Positions 46,256 through 55,050 of a DNA stretch of 64,000 nt are shown piece after piece. Origin of the DNA: CBDCYS01 sp965224215 (lineage in GTDB: Bacteria; Acidobacteriota; Terriglobia; Bryobacterales; UBA6623); contig CBDCYS010000004.1 of NCBI GenBank assembly GCA_965224215.1, positions 62,001-126,000 of the forward strand. The letters run 5' to 3'. The notes under the pieces were generated by a model. That model was not told the DNA's origin and ran no database searches. It saw only the letters and a program-made list of their open reading frames with translations. Both the position numbers and the translations under genes were made by a program. Numbering within the stretch: position 1 is the first letter of the stretch; every line of letters starts with the position of its first letter.

Positions 46256-48757
46256 ATGAGCGGTCTGCTTCATCGATTCCATACATTGTTCCTCGTAGCT
46301 TGTGCGTTGACCGCGGTTGCCGCGGTGTCTCTGGTTGGAGCCGCGTCCACCTCGACCGGCCCCTTCACCCCTCAGCAGCGCGGCTATTGGGCGTTTCAAA
46401 AAGTGATCCGCCCGGACGCACCGGCCACCGCGAACCAAGACTGGACCGCCAATCCCATCGACGCGTTTGTCCTACGCAAGCTCGAAGCCAAAGGGATCGA
46501 GCCCTCGCCACCCGCTGACAAGATCACTCTGATTCGAAGAGCGTCCTTCGATTTGATCGGCCTGCCGCCGACGCCGGAGGAAGTTCGGGCGTTTCTCGTT
46601 GACGAGTCGCCGCGCGCCTTCGAGAGCGTGATCGATCGGCTGCTAGCGTCCCCGCACTACGGCAAACGCTGGGGCCGGCACTGGCTTGATCTGGCTCGCT
46701 TCGCCGAAAGCACCGGTTTCGAACAGGACGTCACTCGCCCCAATGCCTGGCGCTACCGTGACTACGTCATCAACGCCTTCAACAGCGACAAGCCCTACGA
46801 TCGATTCGTCCAGGAGCAGATTGCCGGTGACGAATTGTGGCCTGACAGCTTCGAGGCCCGCATTGCCACCGCATTCAACCGCCACTACGCCCAGGAAGGC
46901 AACCAGAAGGACCTGCTGCTCGCTCGTCAGGAAACACTAGCTGACATTACAAATGTCGTCGGATCGACTTTCTTGGGACTGACTTTCGGTTGCGCCCAGT
47001 GCCACGATCACAAGTTCGACCCGATTCTTCAAAAGGATTACTACCGGTTGAAAGCGTTCTTCGCCAACGTCGATCACGACGACCGGTTCCCGGTCGTTCC
47101 CCATGATCAGCTGCAAGAGTACGAGCGGAAGCTGGCTGCATGGGAAGAGAAGACCCAGGCGATTTGGGATGAAATGTCGGCGCTGTTGATGCCCCAGCGC
47201 GCCTATACGCCGGATCAGCTGCTGGCACGCTATCCCGATTATGTGATCGAGGCGATCAATAAACCCGAGAGTGACCGGACACCGATTCAACGCTGGATGG
47301 CTCATCTGCTCGGAACGAAAGATTGCGGCACGTGTCCGCTGAAGCCGAAGCCCTATTTGGATCCCTCCTTCCGGAGCGTGGCCAAAAAGCTCAACGGGGA
47401 AGACAAGAAACGCTTCGAGGAGTTGGAGGCTGAACTGGAGAAGTTCGCCCACCTCAAGCCAAAAGACATTGACCGCGGCATTGGCATGATCGACGTCAAT
47501 GACAACCCGCCGCCGACGCACGTCCTCGGCGTGGGACTGTACACGAACCCGGGAGAAGAGGTGCAACCGGGCTTTCTGTCGATTCTCGATCCAGGGACCG
47601 CCAAGATCGAAAAGCCGGCGCACTTACCCTCGACAGGGCGGCGTACGGCTCTGGCCAAGTGGCTCACCGATCTGGAGAATCCGCTGACCGGACGCGTGAT
47701 GGTGAACCGCATTTGGCATCATCATTTCGGCAAGGGCATCGTCGCTACTCCTGGTGATTTCGGGGTGATGGGCGAGCGTCCGACGCATCCTGAATTGCTG
47801 GATTGGCTGACTGCGGAGTTCGTCGAAAGCGGCTGGAGCCTGAAACACATGCACCGGCTGATCATGACCTCGAACACCTACCAGCAAAGCTCAGAAGTTG
47901 CGGGGCAAGAGCAAAGTCCCGTGGTTTGGGGCCCCGACCGTAAGGGAGGGGTTGGCGACGGTGCGCCTCATCCGGCAGCAACCAAACTCCCCGTTTCGAT
48001 CGCGGCTGGTCCTCGCAAGAGAGGGGTCAGCGACCTGCCCAAATCAGTTTCTGCCACGTCTACCGCCGCCGATCCAATCGCAGCGAATCTTCACGGAAAA
48101 GCCGTCGAAGCCGACCCGTTCAACCGCCTCCTCTGGCGCTTTCCTCCGCAAAGGCTGGAAGCCGAGGTCGTGCGCGACTCCTTGCTGGCAGTGTCCGGTT
48201 TGCTAAATCCAGCGGCCGGTGGACCCAGCGTGTTCCCGCCCCTGCCTCCGGGAATGCCGAAACCGGTCGGCGGCTGGGAATTCAACGAAGAACAAGCCGA
48301 CCAGCACCGGCGCAGCATCTATATTTTCGTGCGGCGCAACAACCGCTATCCGATGCTCGATGCCTTCGACTTTCCCGACTCGCATGAATCCTGCGCGCGC
48401 CGCAATCAAACCACAACCGCTCCCCAGGCACTGACTTTGCTCAACAGCGGCCTGACGGCGAAGTGGGCGCGGGCGTTTGCCGGCCGCGTCTTAGACGAAG
48501 CGGGCGGCGACCCGTCAGGGCAAGTAGAGTCGGCCTATCGGCTGGCCTACTCGCGCGACCCCGATCCCTGGGAGAAAGATACCGCGCTGACGTTTTTCGA
48601 GCACCAAAGGAAGATCATCCTCAAACAGCTCGCGAAAGGGAAAAAGCCGGTGGTGCCGGAAACGCTGCCCTCTGGGGTTGAGCACGAGCAAGCGGCCGCC
48701 CTAGTGGACTATTGCTTGATGCTGTTGAACTCGAACGAGTTCGTCTACCGGTTCTAG
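46256..48757 (+). CDS. DUF1549/DUF1553 (PSD1-associated) protein
   Basis: 833 residues with a signal sequence (TLFLVACALTAVAAVSLVG). The DUF1549 part has NPIDAFVLRKLEAKGIEPSP, LIGLPPTPEEV and HWLDLARFAEST, and a c-type haem-like GCAQCHDHKFDPI. The DUF1553 part starts at GRRTALAKWLTDLENPLTGR and includes MVNRIWHHHFGKGIV and LNSNEFVYRF at the end. The usual N-terminal cytochrome c domain is absent. Residues about 548-615 (QEQSPVVWGP to LHGKAVEADP) form an insert not expected in the family and contain a dispersed repeat. It is followed by a DUF1501 gene, the standard partner. Biochemical function is unknown; exported and often linked to polymer use in Planctomycetes and Acidobacteriota. Confidence 0.9.
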   Translation: MSGLLHRFHTLFLVACALTAVAAVSLVGAASTSTGPFTPQQRGYWAFQKVIRPDAPATANQDWTANPIDAFVLRKLEAKGIEPSPPADKITLIRRASFDLIGLPPTPEEVRAFLVDESPRAFESVIDRLLASPHYGKRWGRHWLDLARFAESTGFEQDVTRPNAWRYRDYVINAFNSDKPYDRFVQEQIAGDELWPDSFEARIATAFNRHYAQEGNQKDLLLARQETLADITNVVGSTFLGLTFGCAQCHDHKFDPILQKDYYRLKAFFANVDHDDRFPVVPHDQLQEYERKLAAWEEKTQAIWDEMSALLMPQRAYTPDQLLARYPDYVIEAINKPESDRTPIQRWMAHLLGTKDCGTCPLKPKPYLDPSFRSVAKKLNGEDKKRFEELEAELEKFAHLKPKDIDRGIGMIDVNDNPPPTHVLGVGLYTNPGEEVQPGFLSILDPGTAKIEKPAHLPSTGRRTALAKWLTDLENPLTGRVMVNRIWHHHFGKGIVATPGDFGVMGERPTHPELLDWLTAEFVESGWSLKHMHRLIMTSNTYQQSSEVAGQEQSPVVWGPDRKGGVGDGAPHPAATKLPVSIAAGPRKRGVSDLPKSVSATSTAADPIAANLHGKAVEADPFNRLLWRFPPQRLEAEVVRDSLLAVSGLLNPAAGGPSVFPPLPPGMPKPVGGWEFNEEQADQHRRSIYIFVRRNNRYPMLDAFDFPDSHESCARRNQTTTAPQALTLLNSGLTAKWARAFAGRVLDEAGGDPSGQVESAYRLAYSRDPDPWEKDTALTFFEHQRKIILKQLAKGKKPVVPETLPSGVEHEQAAALVDYCLMLLNSNEFVYRF
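47935..47978 (+). repeat. Dispersed repeat inside the DUF1553 gene
   Basis: Sequence beginning CGACCGTAAGGGAGGGGT and ending GCGCCTCATCCGGCAG; a relative with the same beginning and end lies inside dnaE2 (60512-60558). The insertion keeps the reading frame. Confidence 0.7.
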
Positions 48758-48854
48758 AGAGAATGGTTTCTAGAGAGAATGGTGGAATCCTTGTAAGGGA
48801 ACTGCTGGCCCGCCGCGTATTCGGCGGCTAGCAAATGCGGTTAAAGTAAGGGAA

Positions 48855-50321
48855 ATGGCAAACAAAACGCCTGGCGACACCTACCCCCGCTCACGGCGCG
48901 AATTTCTCGCTCGGACCGGCAGCGGCCTCAGCGCCCTGGCGCTCACTCACCTTCTCACCCAAAGCGGCGTATTTCCGCGAGCATCCGCTGCGGCTACCGG
49001 ACATTCCCTAACAGCCAAAGTTCCACATCACACCCCAAAGGCCAAGTCCGTCATCTGGCTGTTCATGGAGGGTGGACCCAGCCACATCGATCTGTTCGAC
49101 CCCAAACCGGAACTCGACAAGCTGGCCGGCGAGCTGACTCCGCCATCGTTCAAACTCCCTGTCACAAGTGCTACCGGTTCGCATCGCATGCCGATCGTCG
49201 CTTCACAGCGCAAGTGGGGACAACATGGCCAGAGCGGGCTGTGGGTTTCCGACTGGTATCCGCATATCGCGGAACATGTCGACGATTTGGCGGTCATTCG
49301 ATCCTGCTGGGCCGACGGGGTGAACCATGTGGGAGCGGTCCGCCAAATGAATACCGGATCGATTCTCGCGGGACGACCCTCGCTCGGTGCCTGGACAACC
49401 TACGGCCTAGGCGCGGCCAATGAAAATCTTCCTTCATTCGTCGTCCTGACGGACCACAAAGTCGTGCGTGGCGGACCCACGAACTGGAGTTCCGGGTTTC
49501 TGCCGGCTACTTATCAGGGCACGCAGTTTCAAAGGGATGGTCCTCCGATTCTGAACCTGCAGCCGCCCGACCATGTCACCGACAGCCAGCAGCGCAGCCG
49601 GCTCGATCTGCTCAAGTCCCTCAACCGCCACCACGCGGACCGCTGGCCTTCGGAAGACGAGTTCGAGGCCAGGATCGAGTCCTACGAGCTGGCCTATCGC
49701 ATGCAGCAGGCCGCGCCCGACGCCGTTGATCTGAACAAGGAGACAGAAGCCACCAAGCGGCTCTACGGCATGGACGAAGAGGAAACCGCAAAGTTTGGCG
49801 GCAACTGCCTGCTGGCGCGACGCCTGGTTGAGCACGGCGTTCGCTTCGTCGAGGTTTATTGCGGCAGCGGCAGCGGTTGGGATGCCCACTCCAAGATGGA
49901 GGAGAATCACACCAAGTGGTGCAAAGTGTCCGACAAGCCGATCGCCGGATTGCTGGCTGACCTAAAATCCCGCGGCTTGCTGCAAGATACGCTGGTCGTT
50001 TGGGGCGGTGAGTTCGGCCGTACGCCCTTCAGTGATACGAATTCTCTCGCGGAGGCTGCCGAGAATTACGGCCGCGACCACAATCCATGGGGGTTCACTA
50101 CTTGGATGGCCGGCGGCGGTGTGAAAGGCGGCCAAACGATCGGGGCAACCGACGAAATCGGTTTTCGAGCGACTGAGAAGCCCTATCATGTACACGACAT
50201 CCACACCACGATTCTTCACCAGTTGGGATTGAACCACCTCGATCTCACCTATCTCCACAATGGCCGCTCGGAACGGCCCACGGTCAACGGAGGTAAGTTG
50301 ATCGAAGAAGCGCTGGCTTGA
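48855..50321 (+). CDS. DUF1501 family protein with Tat signal
   Basis: 488 residues. Twin-arginine-type signal SRREFLARTGSGLSALALTH. The mature part is the alkaline-phosphatase-like DUF1501 fold (KSVIWLFMEGGPSHIDLFDPKPEL, GQHGQSGLWVSDWYPH, VVWGGEFGRTPFSD, DHNPWGFTTWMAGGGVKGGQ) ending HQLGLNHLDLTYLHNGRSERPTV. It follows the DUF1553 gene by about 100 bp on the same strand and is its usual neighbour. Likely located in the periplasm; reaction unknown. Confidence 0.93.
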   Translation: MANKTPGDTYPRSRREFLARTGSGLSALALTHLLTQSGVFPRASAAATGHSLTAKVPHHTPKAKSVIWLFMEGGPSHIDLFDPKPELDKLAGELTPPSFKLPVTSATGSHRMPIVASQRKWGQHGQSGLWVSDWYPHIAEHVDDLAVIRSCWADGVNHVGAVRQMNTGSILAGRPSLGAWTTYGLGAANENLPSFVVLTDHKVVRGGPTNWSSGFLPATYQGTQFQRDGPPILNLQPPDHVTDSQQRSRLDLLKSLNRHHADRWPSEDEFEARIESYELAYRMQQAAPDAVDLNKETEATKRLYGMDEEETAKFGGNCLLARRLVEHGVRFVEVYCGSGSGWDAHSKMEENHTKWCKVSDKPIAGLLADLKSRGLLQDTLVVWGGEFGRTPFSDTNSLAEAAENYGRDHNPWGFTTWMAGGGVKGGQTIGATDEIGFRATEKPYHVHDIHTTILHQLGLNHLDLTYLHNGRSERPTVNGGKLIEEALA

Positions 50322-50411
50322 GCTCGGCGGAGGCTGGTCTGAGCTCTTTGTTGGGCCTGGTGACGTCCAAGGAGCTGACTTCACGGGATGTGTCGCCGCT
50401 AGCGCGGCGAA

Positions 50412-50435
50412 GGACCGGCAAGGATTGTCCCTACT
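50412..50435 (-). repeat. Dispersed AGTAGGG...GCCGGTCC repeat
   Basis: A shorter relative of the repeats found inside imuB (55395-55421) and dnaE2 (58250-58276). Here it is intergenic, downstream of the DUF1501 gene. Confidence 0.55.
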
Positions 50436-50459
50436 AGACCCCTGGCCACTCCCGTGCGA

Positions 50460-50654
50460 TCACGGCTCGGGTTCGGTGTGCTCGAAGGTGTCGATTTCGA
50501 GAGAGCCTTCGAAGGGTTCCTGCTGTTGCTGATTCTGTTTTCTGCGCGTGACTTTTCCCTCGTCAGGCAGCTCGCGTCTTGAGCCTTTTCGCGCCTGGGC
50601 CTTTAAAACACTCTCATTGTGCGGGTATGAGTAAGCCGTCGATATAGACCACAT
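50460..50654 (-). CDS. Small hypothetical protein
   Basis: 64 residues (MWSISTAYSYPHNESVLKAQ onward), rich in Lys, Arg, Gln and Glu, with no signal peptide or membrane segment. The ATG at 50654 has a perfect GGAGGT ribosome site 6 nt upstream (50661-50666 on the complementary strand), which is the main support. The tail GSLEIDTFEHTEPEP is acidic. I recognise no family. Confidence 0.5.
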   Translation of the reverse strand: MWSISTAYSYPHNESVLKAQARKGSRRELPDEGKVTRRKQNQQQQEPFEGSLEIDTFEHTEPEP

Positions 50655-50779
50655 ATCTAAACCTCCACTCACCTTAGTCGGCCTCGCCTCAATAGACGTT
50701 CTCTATTGATGTTATCGGCGCTAAGGGTTTACGAGTGAAGGGCTCTTAGCGAGAACTTTCGCCTATAGCTCGAGAGATT

Positions 50780-51784
50780 TCAATGACTGCCACTCAACGC
50801 TCGCATGGGATTGATTGCGATGAGCTGTTCTACATCGGCCTTGCTGAAGCCCGCTCTCTCCAAAGCAGGCAGGAAATCCGTGAGTAAATATGTGTAGCCG
50901 CGGAACTTGCCGCCACCGGGTTCACCCGGCCGGTACCAGCCTGCATCCTGCGAAATCAGCACGCGGCCAAGCAGTCCGGCATCCGCCATCACTCGAACAC
51001 ACTCTAAGTGCCAATCAAGGGTGGAGGGCCCAATTCCGTCGAACTCCACCCACATACCTTCTCGCGCGAGTTGGCGGTGAAGGATGTGATCTTTTTCGTT
51101 CTGGGCGTGGACCCAAATGAATCTAGACGGGGACGCCTGGGCCGACTCCAAGATTCCAAGTTGCGCGAGCGCCGCGGCTCCCGATCCAGTGTGGGAAGCG
51201 ACGGTTAGCCGGGTCGCTTTGTGGGCAAGAACCGCGGCCAGCACCAGCTTTTGTTCGATCTCCGGTAAAGGGACATCCTGATTTACGCCCGTTTTGATGA
51301 TGCCGGGCCGAATTTCCGTGGATTGAACACCTTCCTCGTATTCTCGGATGTAGCCGTCCGCTAGCTGTTGGGCGTTTTGTTCGCGGGCGTATTGTGGAAC
51401 GAATTTGTGTTTGGCGGCACCATAGATCCCCGTCGCCGCAACGATCTTGATGTTCGATGCCTTCGACAGGCGTCGTAGCACATTGGGGTCGCGGCCGATA
51501 TGGATCGGAGTCGGCTCCACAAGGCAGCGGCAACCGGTTTGATGGAGTTCTCGCAGATAAGGCAGGGCAGTCTCGTACGCTTTATCGGGGTCATAATCTC
51601 CCGGTATTCGGTCGGAAGGCGACCGAAGGTCCGTCACAATGTGCTCGTGCATCAGCGTCGGCCCAAGGTCGGACGCCGGCCCAGTCACGGTTTGTACCTG
51701 CCGGCGGGTTTGCGCTGCGGGTGCCTGCCAATGGCAAGCTGTCCAGCCCACCGCGAGACAGTGCAAGGCGGAACGTCGGGTCAT
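50780..51784 (-). CDS. Phosphotriesterase-family metal hydrolase
   Basis: About 334 residues. ATG at 51784 starts an export-type signal (MTRRSALHCLAVGWTACHWQ with Arg-Arg). The binuclear metal site is recognisable: TLMHEHI (HxH), the lysine that is carbamylated in GIIKTGVN, His in TVASHTGSG, His in IWVHAQNEKD and Asp in LISQDAGWY. Relatives hydrolyse phosphotriesters, lactones or unknown esters. The 5' end is 91 bp from IS copy 3 (51876), so that element has probably inserted in its upstream region and could alter its expression. Confidence 0.9.
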   Translation of the reverse strand: MTRRSALHCLAVGWTACHWQAPAAQTRRQVQTVTGPASDLGPTLMHEHIVTDLRSPSDRIPGDYDPDKAYETALPYLRELHQTGCRCLVEPTPIHIGRDPNVLRRLSKASNIKIVAATGIYGAAKHKFVPQYAREQNAQQLADGYIREYEEGVQSTEIRPGIIKTGVNQDVPLPEIEQKLVLAAVLAHKATRLTVASHTGSGAAALAQLGILESAQASPSRFIWVHAQNEKDHILHRQLAREGMWVEFDGIGPSTLDWHLECVRVMADAGLLGRVLISQDAGWYRPGEPGGGKFRGYTYLLTDFLPALERAGFSKADVEQLIAINPMRALSGSH

Positions 51785-51875
51785 TGTAAGTTGGAGGGGT
51801 AAGTTGGAGGGGCCGTGTAATGTTGGAGTGGCCGTTTTCATAAACGGGCTACCGTTGACATCTTACCCTGTGAAA

Positions 51876-53675
51876 CCTGAATTATGCACAGATTCGGCGT
51901 AGCCATCGTCGATGGAGTTGTGGCGATAGCGGCACTCGTGTCAACTCAGTGATTTCGCAAGTCGTCTTTTCTGCTGTTTCCCTCCCCGTTTGAGCCGCCT
52001 CCTGATCCCGGCAGGGCAAAAGCGGGCTGGCAAGCGGCGTGTTCCCAGTACGTTGCGGCGAGTGCATGAAATTTTATGCATGGAGTGCCCCTCAGCTCAG
52101 CGCACCCTCCACCACCGGCGCCAAGCTCGATCCCGGCGGCCCCATCGCCCGCAGCCGTCGCATCAGCCGTTCAAACAGGCCCTTTTCCTAATAATGATCG
52201 CTGTAGCTGACACCCGTTCTGCCGGCGTGCCGCCAGATCTTGGCCGCCACGAACAGAAAACGCAGCCGCGCCGTCGCCAGGGTGGTGTGCCGCAGCGTCT
52301 CCACGCTGGCCTGGGCTTCGCGGTTGAACAGCAGCAGCCAGCAGTTGAGATTGTAGGCCAGCATGGCCAACTGAAAGTGATTGCGGTTCATGTCAAAGCG
52401 GCGCGAGGGATGGGCCGCCAGCCCGGCGTCGTTGTTGGCCTCCTTGATCAGGTTCTCGGCTCCGGCGCGCTGATTGTAAAACCACACCACCGCCGCGATC
52501 GGCTCGGCCAGATTGGTGACAAACACGCGGTAGGTGTAAGCGCTGGTGGCGAACAACTGGTATTGCTCGGCCGCGCCGGCCTTGGGCTCGTTTTCGTAAC
52601 GCAGCGCCAGGAAACGGCAGGCCCGCGCCCAGTCTTGCGGTTGGTAGAGGAATTCGCATTCCGCGTCCGCGTCGGAGCGGGGGGAGGGTTTCCATTCTGC
52701 TTGCTGCAAGCGCTCGACCAGGAGCCGCGTTTTGCGCGCCACGATGACGAACTGACAAGCCGCCTTTTCATAGGCCTCCACCGCCTCCCAGCAATAAAAG
52801 CCGGAATCGGCCCGCGCCAGGATTTTCTTCACGCCGCCCGGCAAAGTCCGGAAAGCGCTCTCGAGGTGGGCGGCGATCTGTCGGCCCGTGGGCCGGTCGC
52901 CGTTGCGCAACCCGCCCATCAGGTATTCGCGCGTCTCGGCCAGGAAGGTCAGTATCGACTGGTAGCTGCGCTTGCCCTTGTTCTTGGGGTTGTAGCTCTT
53001 GCGCCCGCCCATCTGGCGGCCGTAGAGGGTATGCACGGTGGTGTCGGTGTCCAGCGTCACCGTCTCCAACTTCACGTGGGCCGCGGCCCAGACTCGTTCC
53101 CGCAGCTGGCGCTGAATGGAAAGGATCTGCTTCGCCACGTTGAGGTGCAGCGAGGCCAGAAAGCGCCACAGCGTGGACTGCGGCGGCAGACGCGTCACTT
53201 GCAAGATGCCGGTCAGGATGGGGTCGCGAGCGATGAAGCGGAGTTGGTTGAGCCGCGCAAAGCCGACATAGAGGCCGAGCACGAGGGCCAGCACGAACTG
53301 GTAGGGGCTCATGGCTCGGGTGATCCGTTTGGTCGTGAGGGTTTCTTCCAGCAGCGCTTGGAAGCCGAGTTTTTCGAGCAGGGTGGCGACGGGCAGCAAG
53401 CCGCCGTAGGGAGTCAGATTCTTGCCACGGAAGTGATAGGGCGTGGCAGCCCCGATTTTATTGGGCCGCGGGGCCCTCGCGCCGGGGCCTTGTTTGACGG
53501 GCCTTCGGGAGCTATGCTGTTTTCGTTTGGTAACCATTTGGGTGACCTCCTTGGGGTTGACTGGCGAAGCTGAAATCTTTGCCAGCCTACCTTTTTACCC
53601 CATGGTTTCGGGGGTCCCCAAATGGTTCCTGGCGGCTCAGCCCTCACCAGGTGCACCGGCAGTGCATAATTCAGG
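51876..53675 (-). mobile_element. IS1380-family element, copy 3, with 5-bp target duplication
   Basis: 1800 bp with terminal repeats CCTGAATTATGCAC and perfect 5-bp duplications TGAAA at 51871-51875 and 53676-53680. This copy defines the true ends of the element. Its transposase gene is on the minus strand. Confidence 0.95.
52092..53537 (-). pseudogene. IS1380 transposase, copy 3, nonsense mutation near the end
   Basis: Same as the copy 1 transposase except for a few substitutions and a CAG-to-TAG change at 52188-52190 (after SYSDHY) that removes the last 32 residues (the helical tail FERLMRRLRAM and the C-terminus). The truncated product would be 449 residues and keeps all acidic catalytic residues, so loss of activity is probable but not certain. 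Transposition of this copy could rely on copy 1. Confidence 0.88.
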
Positions 53676-53705
53676 TGAAACAGTCCGTTTCTCGCTAAGC
53701 AGGAT

Positions 53706-53930
53706 TCAAATTTCGTAGTCGGGACGCTTGGGCGCGCCCCACTTGATGTGGGCCCAGACCCGCTCGTGGAGAAAGTAGCCTGCCATCTTCGCTACTCCGT
53801 CGACCAAGCCAATTCCCAGGGCAACTTCCCATTTGCTGGTGAGGAAGTAGGCAATGCTCGCGGTCACCATAGACCCGAAAAATCGATAACTGGCGGCCTT
53901 GGCGATGCTACGTTTTTTGCTCTCGAACAT
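53706..53930 (-). CDS. DUF2061 membrane protein
   Basis: 74 residues from the ATG at 53930 (MFESKKRSIAKAASYRFFGS). Two predicted membrane helices (MVTASIAYFLTSKWEVALGIGLV) and the typical C-terminal HERVWAHIKWG identify DUF2061. Homologues are small inner-membrane proteins of unknown function, sometimes fused to sulfate adenylyltransferase-type or other proteins. The frame is open upstream but the chosen start matches the family. Confidence 0.88.
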   Translation of the reverse strand: MFESKKRSIAKAASYRFFGSMVTASIAYFLTSKWEVALGIGLVDGVAKMAGYFLHERVWAHIKWGAPKRPDYEI

Positions 53931-54043
53931 ATTCCCCACTTTGTCTATCGGGAATAGGGTCATTCTAGCACGGACCGTTGAGCTGTTGAGCCATTGCGTT
54001 GAGCAGTAAAACATTAAACCGTTAGCGATGAAACCGTTCATGC

Positions 54044-54091
54044 CTCAACGGATCAACCGCCCAACGGATAAACCCCTCAACCGCTGAACGG
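54044..54091 (+). repeat. Octanucleotide array upstream of imuA
   Basis: Six 8-bp units of the YTCAACNR type (CTCAACGG, ATCAACCG, CCCAACGG, ATAAACCC, CTCAACCG, CTGAACGG). Related sequence in the opposite orientation lies at 53976-54000. Confidence 0.8.
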
Positions 54092-54101
54092 TCCAAACCT
54101 C

Positions 54102-54153
54102 TTGCATTGGAGTCCTGATTCTGACACAATACATAGGCGAACAAAAAGCGAAC
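54102..54153 (+). promoter_or_regulatory. Candidate imuA promoter and LexA-type operator
   Basis: TTGCAT (54102-54107), 17 bp, CACAAT (54125-54130) form a weak sigma70 promoter. Just downstream, GAAC (54139-54142) is followed after exactly 7 nt by GAAC (54150-54153), a direct repeat that is the complement of the GTTC-N7-GTTC operator bound by some LexA proteins, notably in alphaproteobacteria. The imu cassette is normally LexA-controlled. Not tested for this organism. Confidence 0.5.
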
Positions 54154-54160
54154 AAACAAA

Positions 54161-54946
54161 GTGGCCGCATCTCCTCAAATCGAAGATCTCCAGACCCTGC
54201 TCCGCAAACAGGGTTTCGGCTCTTCTTTGCCCCTCGGGGCGCCGCAACCCTACCCTCCGGCCGGAACTGGCTTTGCCGGTCTGGACGACTTACTGGGCGG
54301 AGGAATCCCACGCGGACAGATTACAGAACTGGCCGGACCGGCCTCTTCAGGCTGCACCAGTTTGGTGCTGTCGACACTGGCGGAATCGACTACGCGTGGC
54401 GAGGTGGCGGCTTATATCGACGCCACTGACTGCTTTGACCCTCCTTCGGGAGAGAAGGCCGGTATTGTGCTGGAGCGGTTGCTGTGGGTCCGCTGCGGGA
54501 ACAGTAGAGACCAGCGACACGGTATCCAAGACAAGGCTCAGAAAGCAGTGATAAGAGACCAAGACCGCAAGCAACGAAATAACGGCTCGACGGTTCAACG
54601 GCTCAACCGCTCAACCGCTCACGATCAGCCTTGGCGGGCCGTCAATCTGGTAGTCGACGCCGGGGGATTCGGTGTCGTGGTTCTCGATCTGGGAGGACTT
54701 TCTCGCCGCCAGCTCCGCGCTTGGCAGAGCCGGCCTTGGATGCGGCTGCTGCATCTGATCCGGGGTAGTTCAACCGCACTGATCGTACTGACTGCCCAGC
54801 ATCTGGCTTCCAGCGTTTCCACTCTTGTGCTGGAGTTATCGCGCCAGAAAACACATTGGACGGGAGACGCCGGGGTCTCCTTATTACTGAACGGCATTTC
54901 GACTCAAGCAAGAGTTGTACGCCACAGGAGGCAGGGACATTCTTGA
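54161..54946 (+). CDS. imuA: ImuA-like SOS mutagenesis protein (RecA-like)
   Basis: 261 residues from a GTG start. RecA/SulA-related: the N-terminus GTGFAGLDDLLGGGIPRGQITELAGPA leads to a P-loop-like GPASSGCTSLV, in which the Lys of a classical Walker A is missing, as in other ImuA proteins. Further conserved parts are VNLVVDAGGFGVVVLDLG and IVLTAQHLASS. Residues about 112-155 are a non-homologous insert (KQRNNGSTVQRLNRSTAHD) encoded by octanucleotide repeats. ImuA works with ImuB and DnaE2 in induced mutagenic repair. It is followed by imuB after about 100 bp. Confidence 0.88.
   Translation: MAASPQIEDLQTLLRKQGFGSSLPLGAPQPYPPAGTGFAGLDDLLGGGIPRGQITELAGPASSGCTSLVLSTLAESTTRGEVAAYIDATDCFDPPSGEKAGIVLERLLWVRCGNSRDQRHGIQDKAQKAVIRDQDRKQRNNGSTVQRLNRSTAHDQPWRAVNLVVDAGGFGVVVLDLGGLSRRQLRAWQSRPWMRLLHLIRGSSTALIVLTAQHLASSVSTLVLELSRQKTHWTGDAGVSLLLNGISTQARVVRHRRQGHS
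54586..54617 (+). repeat. Octanucleotide array inside imuA
   Basis: Four units (CTCGACGG, TTCAACGG, CTCAACCG, CTCAACCG) in the stop-free orientation, encoding STVQRLNRSTA. Confidence 0.85.
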
Positions 54947-55050
54947 AAGATTGTTGGACTTGGCACCCCAGGCTTCCGCCTGGGGCTCGGATGTTGCTTC
55001 CCGAACTTTCCGCCACGTTGGGCAAGAACTTCACTTTGTAATAGGCACTG

